From: Triticum aestivum
Taxonomy: Eukaryota; Streptophyta; Magnoliopsida; Poales; Poaceae
DNA: 64,000 nt
Assembly (NCBI RefSeq): GCF_018294505.1
Contig: NC_057809.1
Location: 507,991,914-508,055,913, forward strand
Reading direction: 5' to 3'
Below are positions 34,895 through 45,400 of this stretch, in pieces. The notes under the pieces are model-generated. The model was given only the letters and a program-made list of their open reading frames with translations. It did no database searches and was not told the DNA's origin. The number at the start of each line of letters is the position of its first letter. Within the stretch, counting starts at the first letter, position 1. Made by a program: the position numbers and the translations under genes.

Positions 34895-35933
34895 TATCTC
34901 TTTTATTATTCAGTAGTGATGGTGCCACCTAACATTAGTTTGTGTGACATTTTCCCTGCAGACAAGTTCAATGTGCCATTCGAAGACATCTTCAACCAGT
35001 TCCACCTATACCAGCTTGGTCCTTCCTTAATACGCCTATGGGCAATCAATAGCGCCTGCATTGCCAAATATGATCTCAACAAGGTTGTCGTAGTACGGGA
35101 CCCCTTACTCATGCACGAGACCAACGTTAATCTCCCTGATCGCCGTCAAGCTATGAGGAAGTACCTGACAGACCTCATGCTTGACAACATGGAAAAGGTT
35201 CCTTCTAGTGCACTACTACCCGAAATAAGTCATTCAGTGCTCGGTAGACACTATTCTTTCGTATAATATCGTTATGCTTCCACATCAAAACATTATAACT
35301 CGAGGATAATAGGGTTTTATCTACTTTTTACACAGAGAACATTGTGTCCTCATCATTATTACCCCAAAGTTCGCCGAAATTTATTTCTTAGATTCAACGA
35401 GGAAAGTGAAGAAGGACTATAGAGGCATCAAGAAGGTTCTCGATGAAGCACTCATTGATAATACTAGACGGGGAGGAGTGATCAAAGACGGATATCGCAA
35501 CTTCGACAAATTTAAAGCAGTATGCTTGGGCCACAAAACTGACTTTTGTTACATGAAGCAGCAAGAAAACACTGATTCAGATGGCTACTACGCCATCCAC
35601 CACATGGAGTACATACGGGGGAATCCTTAAAAAGAACTCTAACCTCCTTGCATGGGGGAAGAAAATGGAGGAAATTAGCCTAGGGGATAGTAGAGATGAG
35701 TTCAGATGCATCCAGCTCAAGTTTGCTACCATCCTCAACAAGGATGTTATCGACCATGCCGGGGTTTTTGAAGGCGGCACACCTACCGGCCCGGAGGTGA
35801 TAAAAGCTCGCCTTCATCAGTAGGTTTATGATGCTGACACACCGGTGTCTGTTGTGTATCCGTTGAAGAAATACATTAATGATCCTTATTATTTATGTAA
35901 TAGCATAGTGACAGCTAGCTATGATGTTGTGGT
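34895..35933 (+). pseudogene. CACTA-borne Ulp1-like (C48-type) protein, degenerate
   Basis: CACTA elements of grasses often carry a Ulp1-like cysteine-protease gene of unknown role. Exon 1 (about 34895-35260) reads ISLCDIFPADKFNVPFEDIF..., RLWAINSAC, VVVRDPLLMHE. A splice donor (GTATAA at 35261) and acceptor (TTTTACACAG ending 35335) join it in frame to exon 2, with EHCVLIIITPKF and YFLDS giving the His and Asp positions. Where active Ulp1 proteases have D-C-G-x-Y there is TDSDGYY, so the nucleophile Cys is missing; I recall relatives that also lack it, so this may be normal for the branch. A frame change near 35620 and stops near 35821 and 35937 follow. Confidence 0.7.
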
Positions 35934-36430
35934 TTTGTAAACTACTCCATTAGCTACACATATCATTCTCTCATCTTATCATACTTCAAAACATTGCCTA
36001 GCTATTTTAATTATGTGCTACACATAATTATCATGGATGTATGTTAATTAATGTTACATGTTTCCTTATTATGGCATGCAAACGCAACTCTAATATGTTT
36101 GATCTTAAAAAACGCTGCCACGACACCGATTTTCCGCTATCGTGGCAGCATTTTTTGATGCTTTCAAACTAAGTAATGGTGTGCTGAGGATATGCAACAC
36201 CTCCAAGGTTTCTCCAAATTTATGTCATACGGAGAAGTCCCAACATCGTAGGTACATATGATATTGGCGTCGTGCAATTTTATCCAACGCTATTAGGTAT
36301 CCAAAATACTGTTGACGTGGCCAACAACGCCACTACTATTTCTAGCAATGGTGCCATATTGGTGGCGTCGGGTGTCCATGCTAGCAAGGCCCTTTTGGCA
36401 TGCCATAGCTAGGATTTTTCTGCATTAGTG
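35934..36430. mobile_element. 3' subterminal region and end of the second CACTA element
   Basis: The end reads GGATTTTTCTGCATTAGTG (36412-36430), i.e. CACTAATGCAGAAAAATCC on the minus strand, a CACTA terminus. Upstream are repeated GTGGC / GCGTCG motifs in both orientations and a 10-bp inverted repeat GCTGCCACGA...TCGTGGCAGC (36114-36123, 36140-36149). The bases after it (TTT) would be the 3-bp target duplication. The matching left end is not seen before 24147. Confidence 0.8.
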
Positions 36431-36893
36431 TTTGGCAGATGAAGTTTTACAAGAAGTGGAATGGTGCTGCTTCTTCCCGAGAAAGGAAAAGCAATCTCTG
36501 ACTAATTCCTAACTTTCCAAAAAATGGTCTCTCCTTGTGGTATGTAGCTTGGTCCTCATTTTATAGTGTAAGTTTTCACAACAATAGCTATAGATGTCAT
36601 GTTTGAACATCGTGTGGCATCTGTCACATACCTATCACTTTAAACGCGAGGGTATGTGTCCTCTTTTCCTGGCTCTGGGAACGGACGCCAGTCACATCAC
36701 TACCACTTAGGTTAAATGATAGTTATCACCGCGACACTGCTACTTCTTGAGCTTGTGTTGGTTTTTCCCTTGAAGAGGAAAGGGTGAGGCATCACAGTAG
36801 AGATAAGTATTTCCCTCAGTTAAGAACCAAGGTATAAATCCGGTAGGAGAAACGCGCGAGCCCCCAATAGATGCACCTGCACAAGAAATCTAA
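36431..36893. other. Unassigned sequence with a probable LTR-retroelement fragment
   Basis: 36431-36720 shows nothing I can identify. From about 36730 the sequence (GTTGGTTTTTCCCTTGAAGAGG and following) resembles a common Triticeae retroelement fragment, recognised from memory only. It stops at the CACTA terminus at 36894. Confidence 0.35.
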
Positions 36894-36993
36894 CACCAGT
36901 GCAGAAAAAGGATATAGTGCCGGTTTGTGAGGCCCTTTACTGTCGGTTCTGGAATCAGGACCAAAGGCCCACCACGTGTCACGAGCACGCGCC

Positions 36994-37051
36994 GGGGGGG
37001 GGGGGGGGGGGGCTTTTAGTCCCGGTTGGTAACACCAACCGGGACTAAAAG
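36994..37051. repeat. G19 homopolymer next to a perfect 18-bp hairpin
   Basis: Nineteen consecutive G (36994-37012) abut CTTTTAGTCCCGGTTGGT (37013-37030), which pairs perfectly with 37034-37051 across a 3-base loop (AAC). The hairpin is the subterminal motif of this CACTA group. The G-run length could be inaccurate in the assembly. Confidence 0.9.
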
Positions 37052-37295
37052 GTTTAGGGGTTTTGGTTTTATGATTTATTTTTCCTTTAATTTTGTGTTT
37101 TCCATTTAATTTTTTTCATTTGCTGGTATTTTACGATACTACATATTGTAGACATTATGCATATATATAAATAGAATTTCTCATAGAACCGATCATATAT
37201 ATATATATATCATCGAATGTCTCGCACGACCATATACACATACACATGTATATATACAATTTCTCCAACAATTTGCAAATCATTACATGGAGGCA

Positions 37296-38278
37296 TTACT
37301 GCGGTAGTGGGTAATGGAATTCTCCTTTGGGTTCTATGACCTGGTCGAGCAAAAAACCCGCTATTTCCTCTTGAATTGCTCGTACGCGAGCCTCTGGTAG
37401 GAGCCGATCCCACATCTCCTTCATCTTTAAAGAAGAGATCAAAATATGCATGTATTATTAGTTGTGTGTGTATATATATATATTAGATAATGATGTAAAA
37501 ATTGTGAATAGTGTTCTGGCAAATGTACCCATTACTCTCTTTCAGTTCTAGTCCTTTCAGACGTCATCATGCAAATGTTCTCGCAAACATAGTATGCACA
37601 TAAATCAGTCCCTGACGCCTGCTTCAGGGCCTTTACGAGAATAGAATTCAATCAGATAATAATTAGTCAATCATGATAATGGTATTGAAACTAGAATTAA
37701 AGAGATGGAAGCTAGCTGGTACTAGCTACTTAATTAATTACCTTGGGTCGACACCATTTCTGCACTTTTTTCCATGGGCCATCAACCTGTTTGATGAACT
37801 TTTCCCAAGCCTTGCCCGCCGGCAAAGATAATGAATAAGTGAGTTATTAATTAGTTGATATCAGGAAATGACGAACTAAAGAGGCCGACATATAGTTCGA
37901 TAATGATTGAAATTACCTGTCGACCATCCCCCTCACGATTGAGTAGTCATTAATGTCTTTAAATAGTGAGTCCAGTACTTGAACTTTTCCCTCGCCAACT
38001 TCAATGATTAACAAGATCCAGTGGAAACTGCATGCGCACTCGTTTGCATGTATAATTAAGCGGGCATGTGCATAACTCATCAACTACCCTAAAGCCTCTA
38101 TACACTTATTGACATCTAGCTAGTAAGCAAAAACAGAATTTGTAGTACAAGATAGTGTGACTCACCCGAAGTTGTAAGGAAGTAGTATTTCTGGACAGGT
38201 ATTTAGGCGCTTCAAGAACTCTAGCAAGCTTTTCTCTGTGTCTCTTCGATCCCATTCACGCGCCATGTCTCTTGATTA
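37296..38278 (-). CDS. CACTA-borne Ulp1-like (C48) cysteine protease, exon series
   Basis: Read on the minus strand. Exon A (about 38266 to 38166) reads MAREWDRRDTEKSLLEFLKR..CPEILLPYNF and ends at a GTGAGT donor. Exon B (38027-37917) begins after ATGCAG and reads FHWILLIIEVGEGKVQVLDSL, giving the HW and D of the catalytic triad; it ends at GTAATT. Exon C (about 37815-37742) reads KAWEKFIKQVDGPWKKVQKW. Exon D (about 37625-37553) reads KQASGTDLCAYYVCENI, with the catalytic Cys. Exon E (37424-37296) reads MKEMWDRLLPEARVRAIQEE...FHYPLPQ-stop. The triad is complete. The acceptor of exon C and the donor of exon D are not clear, so intactness is unproven. Confidence 0.72.
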
Positions 38279-38324
38279 ATGGTACTTGGGTACTAAATCG
38301 CCGTGCTTCTCGTGTCCAATGTTT

Positions 38325-38368
38325 AGTCCCACCTCACGAGTTGAGAGGAGCTCGCACCGGTTTATAAG
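38325..38368 (+). promoter_or_regulatory. Plant snRNA-type promoter (USE + TATA) at RNA polymerase III spacing
   Basis: AGTCCCACCTC (38325-38335) matches the plant upstream sequence element RTCCCACATCG except at one or two positions, in the form used by wheat U6 genes as I remember them. TTTATAAG (38361-38368) is the TATA box. The gap is 25 bases, which fits RNA polymerase III (about 23-26) rather than polymerase II (about 33-35) snRNA genes. Confidence 0.72.
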
Positions 38369-38390
38369 CCCCACCGCAGCTAACGTGTCG

Positions 38391-38540
38391 ACCTCCTCTC
38401 TAAGCAGGCTTTGTGGGCCTATTGCAACTCTTCTGCCCTGTGGGGCCTACTGGGCTGTACGGGCCTGCATCCTGGCCCAACTAAAGTTTGGGTTTCTAGT
38501 CGTATGCAGGCCGTGGCAGCTACTAGGCGGGCTTTTTTTT
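38391..38540 (+). ncRNA. Candidate Pol III transcript (~145 nt) ending in T8
   Basis: By analogy with U6, transcription would start about 23 bases after the TATA box, near 38391. A T8 run (38533-38540) is a strong Pol III stop. In between, GGCCTGCAT (38462-38470) pairs with ATGCAGGCC (38504-38512), and CCCAA (38476-38480) with TTGGG (38487-38491) inside that loop, so the 3' half can fold into a nested hairpin. The sequence is not U6, U3, U6atac, 7SL or MRP RNA as far as I can recognise. It faces away from the minus-strand protease gene, whose exon A begins just upstream. Confidence 0.5.
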
Positions 38541-39117
38541 AATTAATTTATTTTTCTTTATTTATTTATTTTCTTTCATTTCTCAGTTGTTTTTTGCTTT
38601 ATTTAGAGTTTCTTTGTGAATCTTTTTTATTTAGGTAAAAAATATTAACTTTCTGTTAGTGCCAATATTTTTCAAATTTAGATAGTTTAAATTTGAATTA
38701 TTTGAATTTTGTTGAATCACTAGTTTGTGAATAACTTTACTTTAAAAATAGATTGTTTAGTAATTATTTTTCCACTAATTAATATTAGTGTGTTTTATCA
38801 TTATATTCAATTTGGTAATACTTAGGTTCTTTTAAAAAATGAAATTCCTTTGTAACAGATGTGTTTTCGTTTGAAACCCTGATACTTCGAAAGAGATTGT
38901 CCATTTTGTACACGAAGTGCATCAAGTTTCTGCCGTAACCCTCTCAACTTTTTTGCACATGCTATGTGGGTGAAATGGTGATACCATGCCAACTTTCAAC
39001 CTTTTCAGAGTTCATTTGTAGTGCTTTTCAATTTCAGGGTCATTTAGCTCAAAAAATCAGTAAATGCATGAAAAATAGCAAATGAAGTCAGAAAGGGTTG
39101 GAAATTGATGATGTGGC

Positions 39118-40522
39118 TGATACGTCTCCAACATATCTACTTTTCCTATCGCTTTTCCTCTTATTTAGGACTCTAATTTGCATGAAACTAACCTCGGACT
39201 GGCGTTGTTTTCAGTAGAACTACCATGGTGTTGTTTTTGTGCAGAAATAAAAGTTCTCGGAATGGAACGAAACTTTGCGAGGAATTTTTATATAATAAAA
39301 GAGAATTTCTGGAGCCAAGACCTACCGAAGGGGGCACCTGGGTGGGCACAACCAACCAGGGCGTGCCCCCCTCACCAGGCGCGCCCAGGTGGGTTGTCTC
39401 CACCTGGTGGCCCCGCAGACCCTGATTCCCACTCCATAAATACCTATTTTTCCAGGAAAAACTCAGAGAGGAAGAATTATTGCGATCCATGAGACGGAGT
39501 CGCCGTCACCTCCTGTTCTTCATCGGGAGGCCAGATCTGGATTCTGATTGGGGATCCGGAGAGGGGGGTCTTCATTCTTCATCATCACCAACCCTTCTCC
39601 ATCACCAATTCCATGATGCTCCCAACCGGGAGTGAGTAATTCCTTCGTAGGCTCGCTGGTTGGTGAGGAGTTGGATGAGATTCATCACGTAATCGAGTTA
39701 GTTTTGTTAAGGCTTGATCCCTAGTATCCACTATGTTCTTAGATTGATGTTGCTATGACTTTTCCATGCTTAATGCTTGTCACTTTGGGCCCGGGTGCCA
39801 TGATTTGAGATCTGAACTGTTTATGCTATCACCATTATATCCATGTTCTAGATCTGATCTTGCAAGTTATAGTCACCTACTATGTGTTATGATCCGGCAA
39901 CCCCGGAGTGACAATAGTCGGGACCACTCCCGGTGATGACCGTAGTTTGAGGAGTTCATGCATTCACCGTGTGTTAATGCTTCGTTCTGATTCTCTATTA
40001 AAAGGAGGCCTTAATATCCCTTAGTTTCCAATATGGACCCCGCTGCCACGGGAGGGTAGGACAAAAGATGTCATGCAAGTTCTTTCCATAAGCACGTATG
40101 ACTATTTACGGAATATATGCCTACATTATATTGACGAGCTGGAGCTAGTGTCGTACCGCCCTAGGTTATAACTGTCTCATGATGAATATCATCCAACAAG
40201 TCACCGATCCAATGCATACGAATTTATCTTATATTGTTCTTGCTAAGTTACTACTGCTATCATTACTGTTACACTTGCTACAAAATTACTGTTATCACTG
40301 TTACCGTTACTATTGCTGCTGTCACCACTATCAAAACTATCATATTACTTCGCTACCGATCACATTGCTGCAAATAATTAATCTCCAGGTGTGGTTGAAT
40401 TGACAACTCAACTGCTAATACCTTCAAATATTCTTTGTCTCCCCATGTGTCGAAACTATAAATTTGGGTTGAATACTCTACCCTCGAAAATTGTTGCAAT
40501 CCCCTATACTCGTGGGTTATCA
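39118..40522 (+). repeat. 5' LTR of a WHAM-like Gypsy element
   Basis: 1405 bp from TGATACGTCTCC to GGTTATCA. A leader-like region follows a CCATAAATACC TATA-like box near 39434. Long frames near 39178-39492 are chance. The same family supplies the shortened minus-strand LTR at 23526-24146. A CT/TAC-rich stretch lies at 40230-40380. Confidence 0.85.
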
Positions 40523-40533
40523 AGACCTTTTTC

Positions 40534-40551
40534 TGGCGCCGTTGCTGGGGA
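40534..40551 (+). other. Primer-binding site, tRNA-Asp type
   Basis: TGGCGCCGTTGCTGGGGA begins 12 bases after the LTR and matches the common TGGCGCCGTTGCCGGGGA site with one change. Confidence 0.8.
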
Positions 40552-40600
40552 GCATAGCTATATTTGTTGAGTCACTTGGGATTATTTTCATATTATCACT

Positions 40601-40999
40601 ATGAAGAATCTGAAGGATGCTAAGACTAAGATATTTCCCTCAAAGATGAGGGGAGGTAAGGAACTGCCATCCAGTTTTGCTTTAGATTCCCCTTCTGTTA
40701 TAAGTAAACTTGCAACACCACCACATGCTATTAAATTTGATATGTCACAAGTTACTGATGATGCTACTTCTGCTATGGATAATTCTTATGATGATGCTAG
40801 TACCTTGCTTAATAATGATGTGTCACTTGGTGACTTTCTTGATAAACAAATTGCTAGAGTTATACAACATGATGTTGTTGAATCTGATGATGAGCTGGAA
40901 GCTGAAACTCCTGAAACACCTGCTAGAACTAGCCCTCCTAGATATGAATTGCCTAAGGTACCAGATGGTTATGTTATGAGTGAGGAGACAACTAGAGAT
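40601..40999 (+). pseudogene. Gag N-terminus of the WHAM-like element, truncated by a CACTA insertion
   Basis: ATG 40601 opens a frame reading MKNLKDAKTKIFPSKMRGGK..., with an acidic middle (SDDELEAETPETPARTSPPRYELP) and the sequence PDGYVMSEETTRD just before 40999. From 41000 the sequence is a CACTA-type terminus, so the frame after that point is foreign and stops near 41065. About 133 codons remain; the capsid core and all pol functions are missing in this window. It overlaps no other gene. Confidence 0.72.
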
Positions 41000-41361
41000 C
41001 ACTACAAAAAAAACACATCCATGACATTTTGGGCCGAACGAAATTTTTTCCTGTCATACTTATGACACTTCTATGACGATAATTGTGACAAAACCCGGTA
41101 TCATCATAGATCTGGTGGGCTCCTACTTCTATGACAAAAAATCATGACAGAAAATGGGCTTTTTGTCCTGGGCGGGCCGGAGACGCAGTTGCATGACATT
41201 CTTTGGGCCGTCCATGACGGAAAAAACCATGGTAGAAGCGAGGGCGAGGAAAATATAGGGGTGTTCCCAGTTACGGTAGGTGGTCGGGGCCGAGTGATGC
41301 ACGGAGGTTTGCGCGTTTCTCTCGTACATGCACACACGTAGGTGCGAGGCGTTGGGCTCTA
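41000..41361. mobile_element. CACTA-type terminus with subterminal repeats
   Basis: CACTACAAAAAAAACAC begins at 41000, preceded by GAT as the possible 3-bp target duplication. Within the next 250 bases (C)TATGAC / CATGACA motifs recur in both orientations about every 20-30 bases (for example near 41028, 41053, 41062, 41072, 41131, 41145, 41192, 41213), as at CACTA ends. I find no matching TAGTG end in the window, so the right limit is unknown. Confidence 0.65.
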
Positions 41362-42240
41362 ACTGAACCCGAGCGAGGCGTTCGCCTACTGAACCCGAGC
41401 GATTGCACTACAGGCTACGCATTACTGAACCCGAGCGATCGATCGATGGCTATTAACTGAACCCGATTGAGCGATTCCTTCGCTACTGCTGCTAACTTAA
41501 GCTGATCGATGCTGCCTCTGGATGAACAGTGAGCGTTGTTTGGGGGTTTGGATGAACAGTTCCCGGTGAGGGTGGATGAACAGGACCCTGTGGTGTTGGC
41601 TCTGGATGAACAAGACCCCGATCGATCGAGCCGGTTGGGGCTGGATGAACAGGACCCCGTGGAGGGCTAGATGAACAGTAGATGGTGGAGGGCTGTATGA
41701 ATAGTAGCCCGTGGAGGGGTGGTTGAACAGGAGCCCGTGGAGAGGGCTGGTTGAACAGTAGCCGGTGGGGTAGCGCGTGGTGGAGGTTGGATGAACAGGA
41801 GCCCGTGGATGAACAGTCGCAGGTGGAGGCTGGAGGAGGTCGACGGTGAATGAACAGTAGCCCGTAGAGGCTGGAGGGGGTCGATGGTGGAGATGAATAG
41901 TATCTCGTGGAGTCCCGTTTTGTGGTACACCATGCCCCTCCCGATGAACAGGACCCACGTTTCGACCGTAGAGCTCCAACACAAGTCTGTTTCCTCCGTT
42001 TTGCGGTACGCCACACCCCTCTCGATCAACAGGACCCCGTTTCTACCGTAGGAGGTCCGTTTCCTCCGTTTTGCGGTACGCCAGACCCCTACTGATGAAC
42101 AGGATCCCGTTTCGAACGTGGCCAGTCAAACACAAGGCCATTTCCTCCGTTCTGCGGTACGCCATGCCTCGTTTCCATTGGTTGTTCCGTCCAAGCCCTC
42201 CCGATGAACAAGACGATGCATTCCGTTCCGACCCAGCCGG
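41362..42240. repeat. Minisatellite blocks: CTGAACCCGAGCGA and GATGAACAG-anchored units
   Basis: CTGAACCCGA recurs four times between 41362 and 41468. From 41520 a degenerate unit of about 25-45 bases begins GATGAACAGGACCCCGTGGAGG and repeats about fifteen times to 41950. From 41921 a larger unit of about 70-80 bases (TTTCCTCCGTTTTGCGGTACGCC ... GATGAACAGGACCC) repeats four times to 42165. Minus-strand open frames of up to 192 codons read these repeats in several phases and are Pro/Ser/His-rich; I regard them as artefacts. Confidence 0.85.
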
Positions 42241-42479
42241 TTGGCTCCCCATGAACACGACGACACAGTTTCTCCGTTCCGACCCAGCCATGTGCACGAG
42301 CCCTGGCCGTACGTATGCGCGAGTAGGTGTTCGAGACCCCGCTCGTATGTACGTATGTGGCTGTATTTTCTTTCTTGCACACTGGCCGCTGTACATACGT
42401 GTACATGCTACGTGCGTGCCTCTACTACGACACGTGCGCGCCTCTACATCGACCAGTATGTACGTACACGTTCGCAAAC

Positions 42480-45400
42480 AGAATGACAACACTGCGTACG
42501 CTTCGACTAGGCGGGTCTCGACTGTCAGGCACTTCCTTGCATGCGAAGATATAGCTGGTGGGTCCCAGCAGTCAGGGGAGTGAATCATTTTTTTGCCTGG
42601 ACGCACTTCCTTGCGTGCCAAGATGTTGCTGGTGGGTCCCAGCAGTCAAGGGAAATGTTTTTTCACGAAATACGGTGGCCCGTCCAGTGGGTTCCCGCTG
42701 TCAGGTGGAGGAATAATTATTTTGCGCGTAATAAGGAGGCACTTCCTTGCTGCGGCCGTGGACCCAGCTGTCAGCCTCTCCACGTGTAGTCCACGTCTGA
42801 TGGAAGCCGTTCCTTGACCACGTTGACCACACCGCGCCGAGGGCACCAGGGCGATGGACGACGGCGAGGCTTAGGAAGGGGACGACGCGGAGCCAGGGAA
42901 GACGTGGCAGTGGATGCCCGCGCGTAGCGGAGTATGAGGGTTCACTGGTTCACTGCGGTGTGAGGCTGCCATCGCCGCAGAATAACAGAGGGTGTGGGTG
43001 AGTAGAGGGATGGCCTGTTCGATGCTGGGAGTAGTAGGGGGCGGTGAGGCCTCCGCCGCATCGCAGCCGACCACGGGAGGCAGGAGCACGGGGCACGACC
43101 GGTGCTGGTTTGGGTGACTGGAGCAAGAAGACTAGAGGTTGAAGAAGCACTACGGCCGTTGGATGGACATCGTATGGTCACTGGAGCTAGAATCGTGCAT
43201 ATTGACTAAGTTGACAAAGCCCTCCGTCCCCGTCAAATTAGTAGGGCCACAAATGAGCCTACCACTATACTGGGTCCCAGCTAGCAGGGGAGTATTCATT
43301 TTTTGTGCGTAATAAGGAGGCACTTCCTTGCGTGCGAAGATATAGCTGGTGGGTCTGAGCTGTCAGCGGCGGTAACGTTTTTTCGCGAAATACAGAGGCC
43401 CTTTCGGTCGGTCCCAGATGTCGGGTGGAGGAATCATTATTTTGCGCGTAATAAGGAGGCTTTTCCTTGCGTGCGGCCGTGGACCCAGCTGTCAGCCTCT
43501 CCATGTACAGTCCACTTCAGATGCATGTCGGTCGTTGACCACGTAGACCAGGCCGCGCCGAGAGCACCAAGGCGGTGGACGACGGCGAGGCCTAGGAAGG
43601 GAACAACACGGAGCGAGGGAAGACTCGACAGTTGTTTCCCACGCGGAGGGGAGTACGACTGTACGAGGGTTTACTGGTTCGTCTGCCGTCGCCGGAGAAT
43701 AACAGGAGGTGTGGGTGAGTAGAGGGATGGCTACGCCAGCGATGGGAGTACGGTGGGGCGGTGAGGCCTGCGTGGTAGCACAGCCGACCGCAGGGAGGAG
43801 GGAGCAGGCAGTCCCGTCGGCGCTTGTTTGAGTGGCTAGAGCAGGAAGAGCAGAGATTGAAGAAGCACGACGGCCGTTGGATGGACATCCAACAGTCATT
43901 GCTTGTGCGTCAACCTTTTTTTAGGAAAGCCTCAAATATGTGGAAAACAACATACAGCCCATCTGTCGTTATTTCTAATAATTTATAGCCCATTTGCTAA
44001 TTCTTAAGGTTTTTTTTGGAGCCCATATTCTTTTTGTTAGCATTACAGCCCATATTGTGGCCACGGTTAAAAATTTATACGAAATTTTGCATATTTCGGT
44101 GCGGTCCGAACTATTTTTAATCCCGAAATTTCGAGTCACATTCAAACTGATTTTAAAAATAAATGTATATCAATATAAAATCCAACAAATTGTCCACGCA
44201 TAAAAATCAATGCAATTTAAAATCTTAAAATGAAAAAAAGAAATTTGAAACTAATTGCCGGTTTGATGTGTTTTAAAAATGTACAACCCATTTCTCATTA
44301 CTGATAGGACATTTTCTCGGCCAGCCGAATGAAGCTCTCCTCGTCTTGAAAGATTTGCAGCCCAACAGGCCTGACAAAGCGACTTACTTGGAAAATCATA
44401 AAAAACTGGGCTGTGGCCGTGGACCCAGCTGTCAGCCTCTTCACGTACAGTACTCTTTTGATGGAAGTCGGTCATTGACCACATTGACCACGCCGCGCCG
44501 AGAGCACCAAGGCGGTGGACGAAGGCGAGGCCTAGGAAGGGGACGATGCAAAGCCGGGGAAGATGTGGCAGTGGATGCCCACGCGGAAAGGAGTACGAGG
44601 ATTCACTGGTTCGGCTGCGGTGTGAGGCTGCTGTCGCCACAGAATAACAAGGGGTGTGGGTGAGTGGAGGGATGGCCTGGCCAGCGCTGGGAGTAGTATG
44701 GGGGCGGTGAGGCCTCCACGGCAGCACAACCGGCCACGAGAGGCAGGAGCAGGCGGCACGACCGGTGCTACTTTGGGCGGCTAGAGCAAGAAGAGCAGAG
44801 GTTGAAGAAGCACTATGGCCGTTGGATGGACATCGTACGGTCACTGGAGCTAGAATCGTTCATATTGACTAAGTTGACAAATCCCTCCGTCCCTGTCAAC
44901 TTAGTAGGCCCACAAGTCAGCCACCCACTATGGTGGGTCCCAGCTAGTAGGGGGTATTCATTTTTTGTGCGTAATAAGGAGGAACTTCCTTGCGTGCAAA
45001 GATATAGCTGGTGGGTCCGACCTGTCAACAGGGGGAATGTTTTTTCGCGAAATACAGAAGCCCTTTCCGTGGGTCCTAGCTGTCAGGTTGAGGAATCATT
45101 ATTTTGCGTGTAATAAGGAGGCATTTCCTTGCGTGCAGCCGTGGACCCAGCTGTCAGCCTCTCCACGTATAGTCCACTTCCGATGGATGTCGTTCATTGA
45201 CCACGTTGACCAGGCCACGCTGATAGCACTAGGGCGATGGACGAAGGCAAGGCCTAGGAAGGGAACAACGTGGAGCCAGGGAAGACTCGGCAGTTGTTTC
45301 CCACGCGGAGGAGTAGAAGGGTTTACTGGTTCGTCTGCCGTCCCTGAAGAATAACAGCAGGTGTGGGTGAGTAGAGGGATTTCTAGGCCAGCGATGCGAG

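Larger units (their letters stand above)
36894..39117. mobile_element. Third CACTA element, one end plus internal genes
   Basis: The end reads CACCAGTGCAGAAAAAGG at 36894, one base away from the CACTAGTGCAG type. Subterminal palindromes of the form AGTCCCGGTT/AACCGGGACT follow. Internal content is a minus-strand Ulp1-like gene and a plus-strand Pol III-type unit. The AT-rich stretch 38541-39117 has no gene. The element is interrupted at 39118 by a Gypsy insertion whose left target-site copy is GTGGC (39113-39117). Confidence 0.72.

Noticed and set aside
38325..38540. A U6, U3 or 7SL RNA gene
   Set aside because: The promoter fits this class but the transcribed part lacks the invariant sequences of those RNAs.
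41492..42621. Overlapping minus-strand frames of 120-192 codons
   Set aside because: They translate the minisatellite in three phases; Pro/Ser/His-rich products with no start context or domain.
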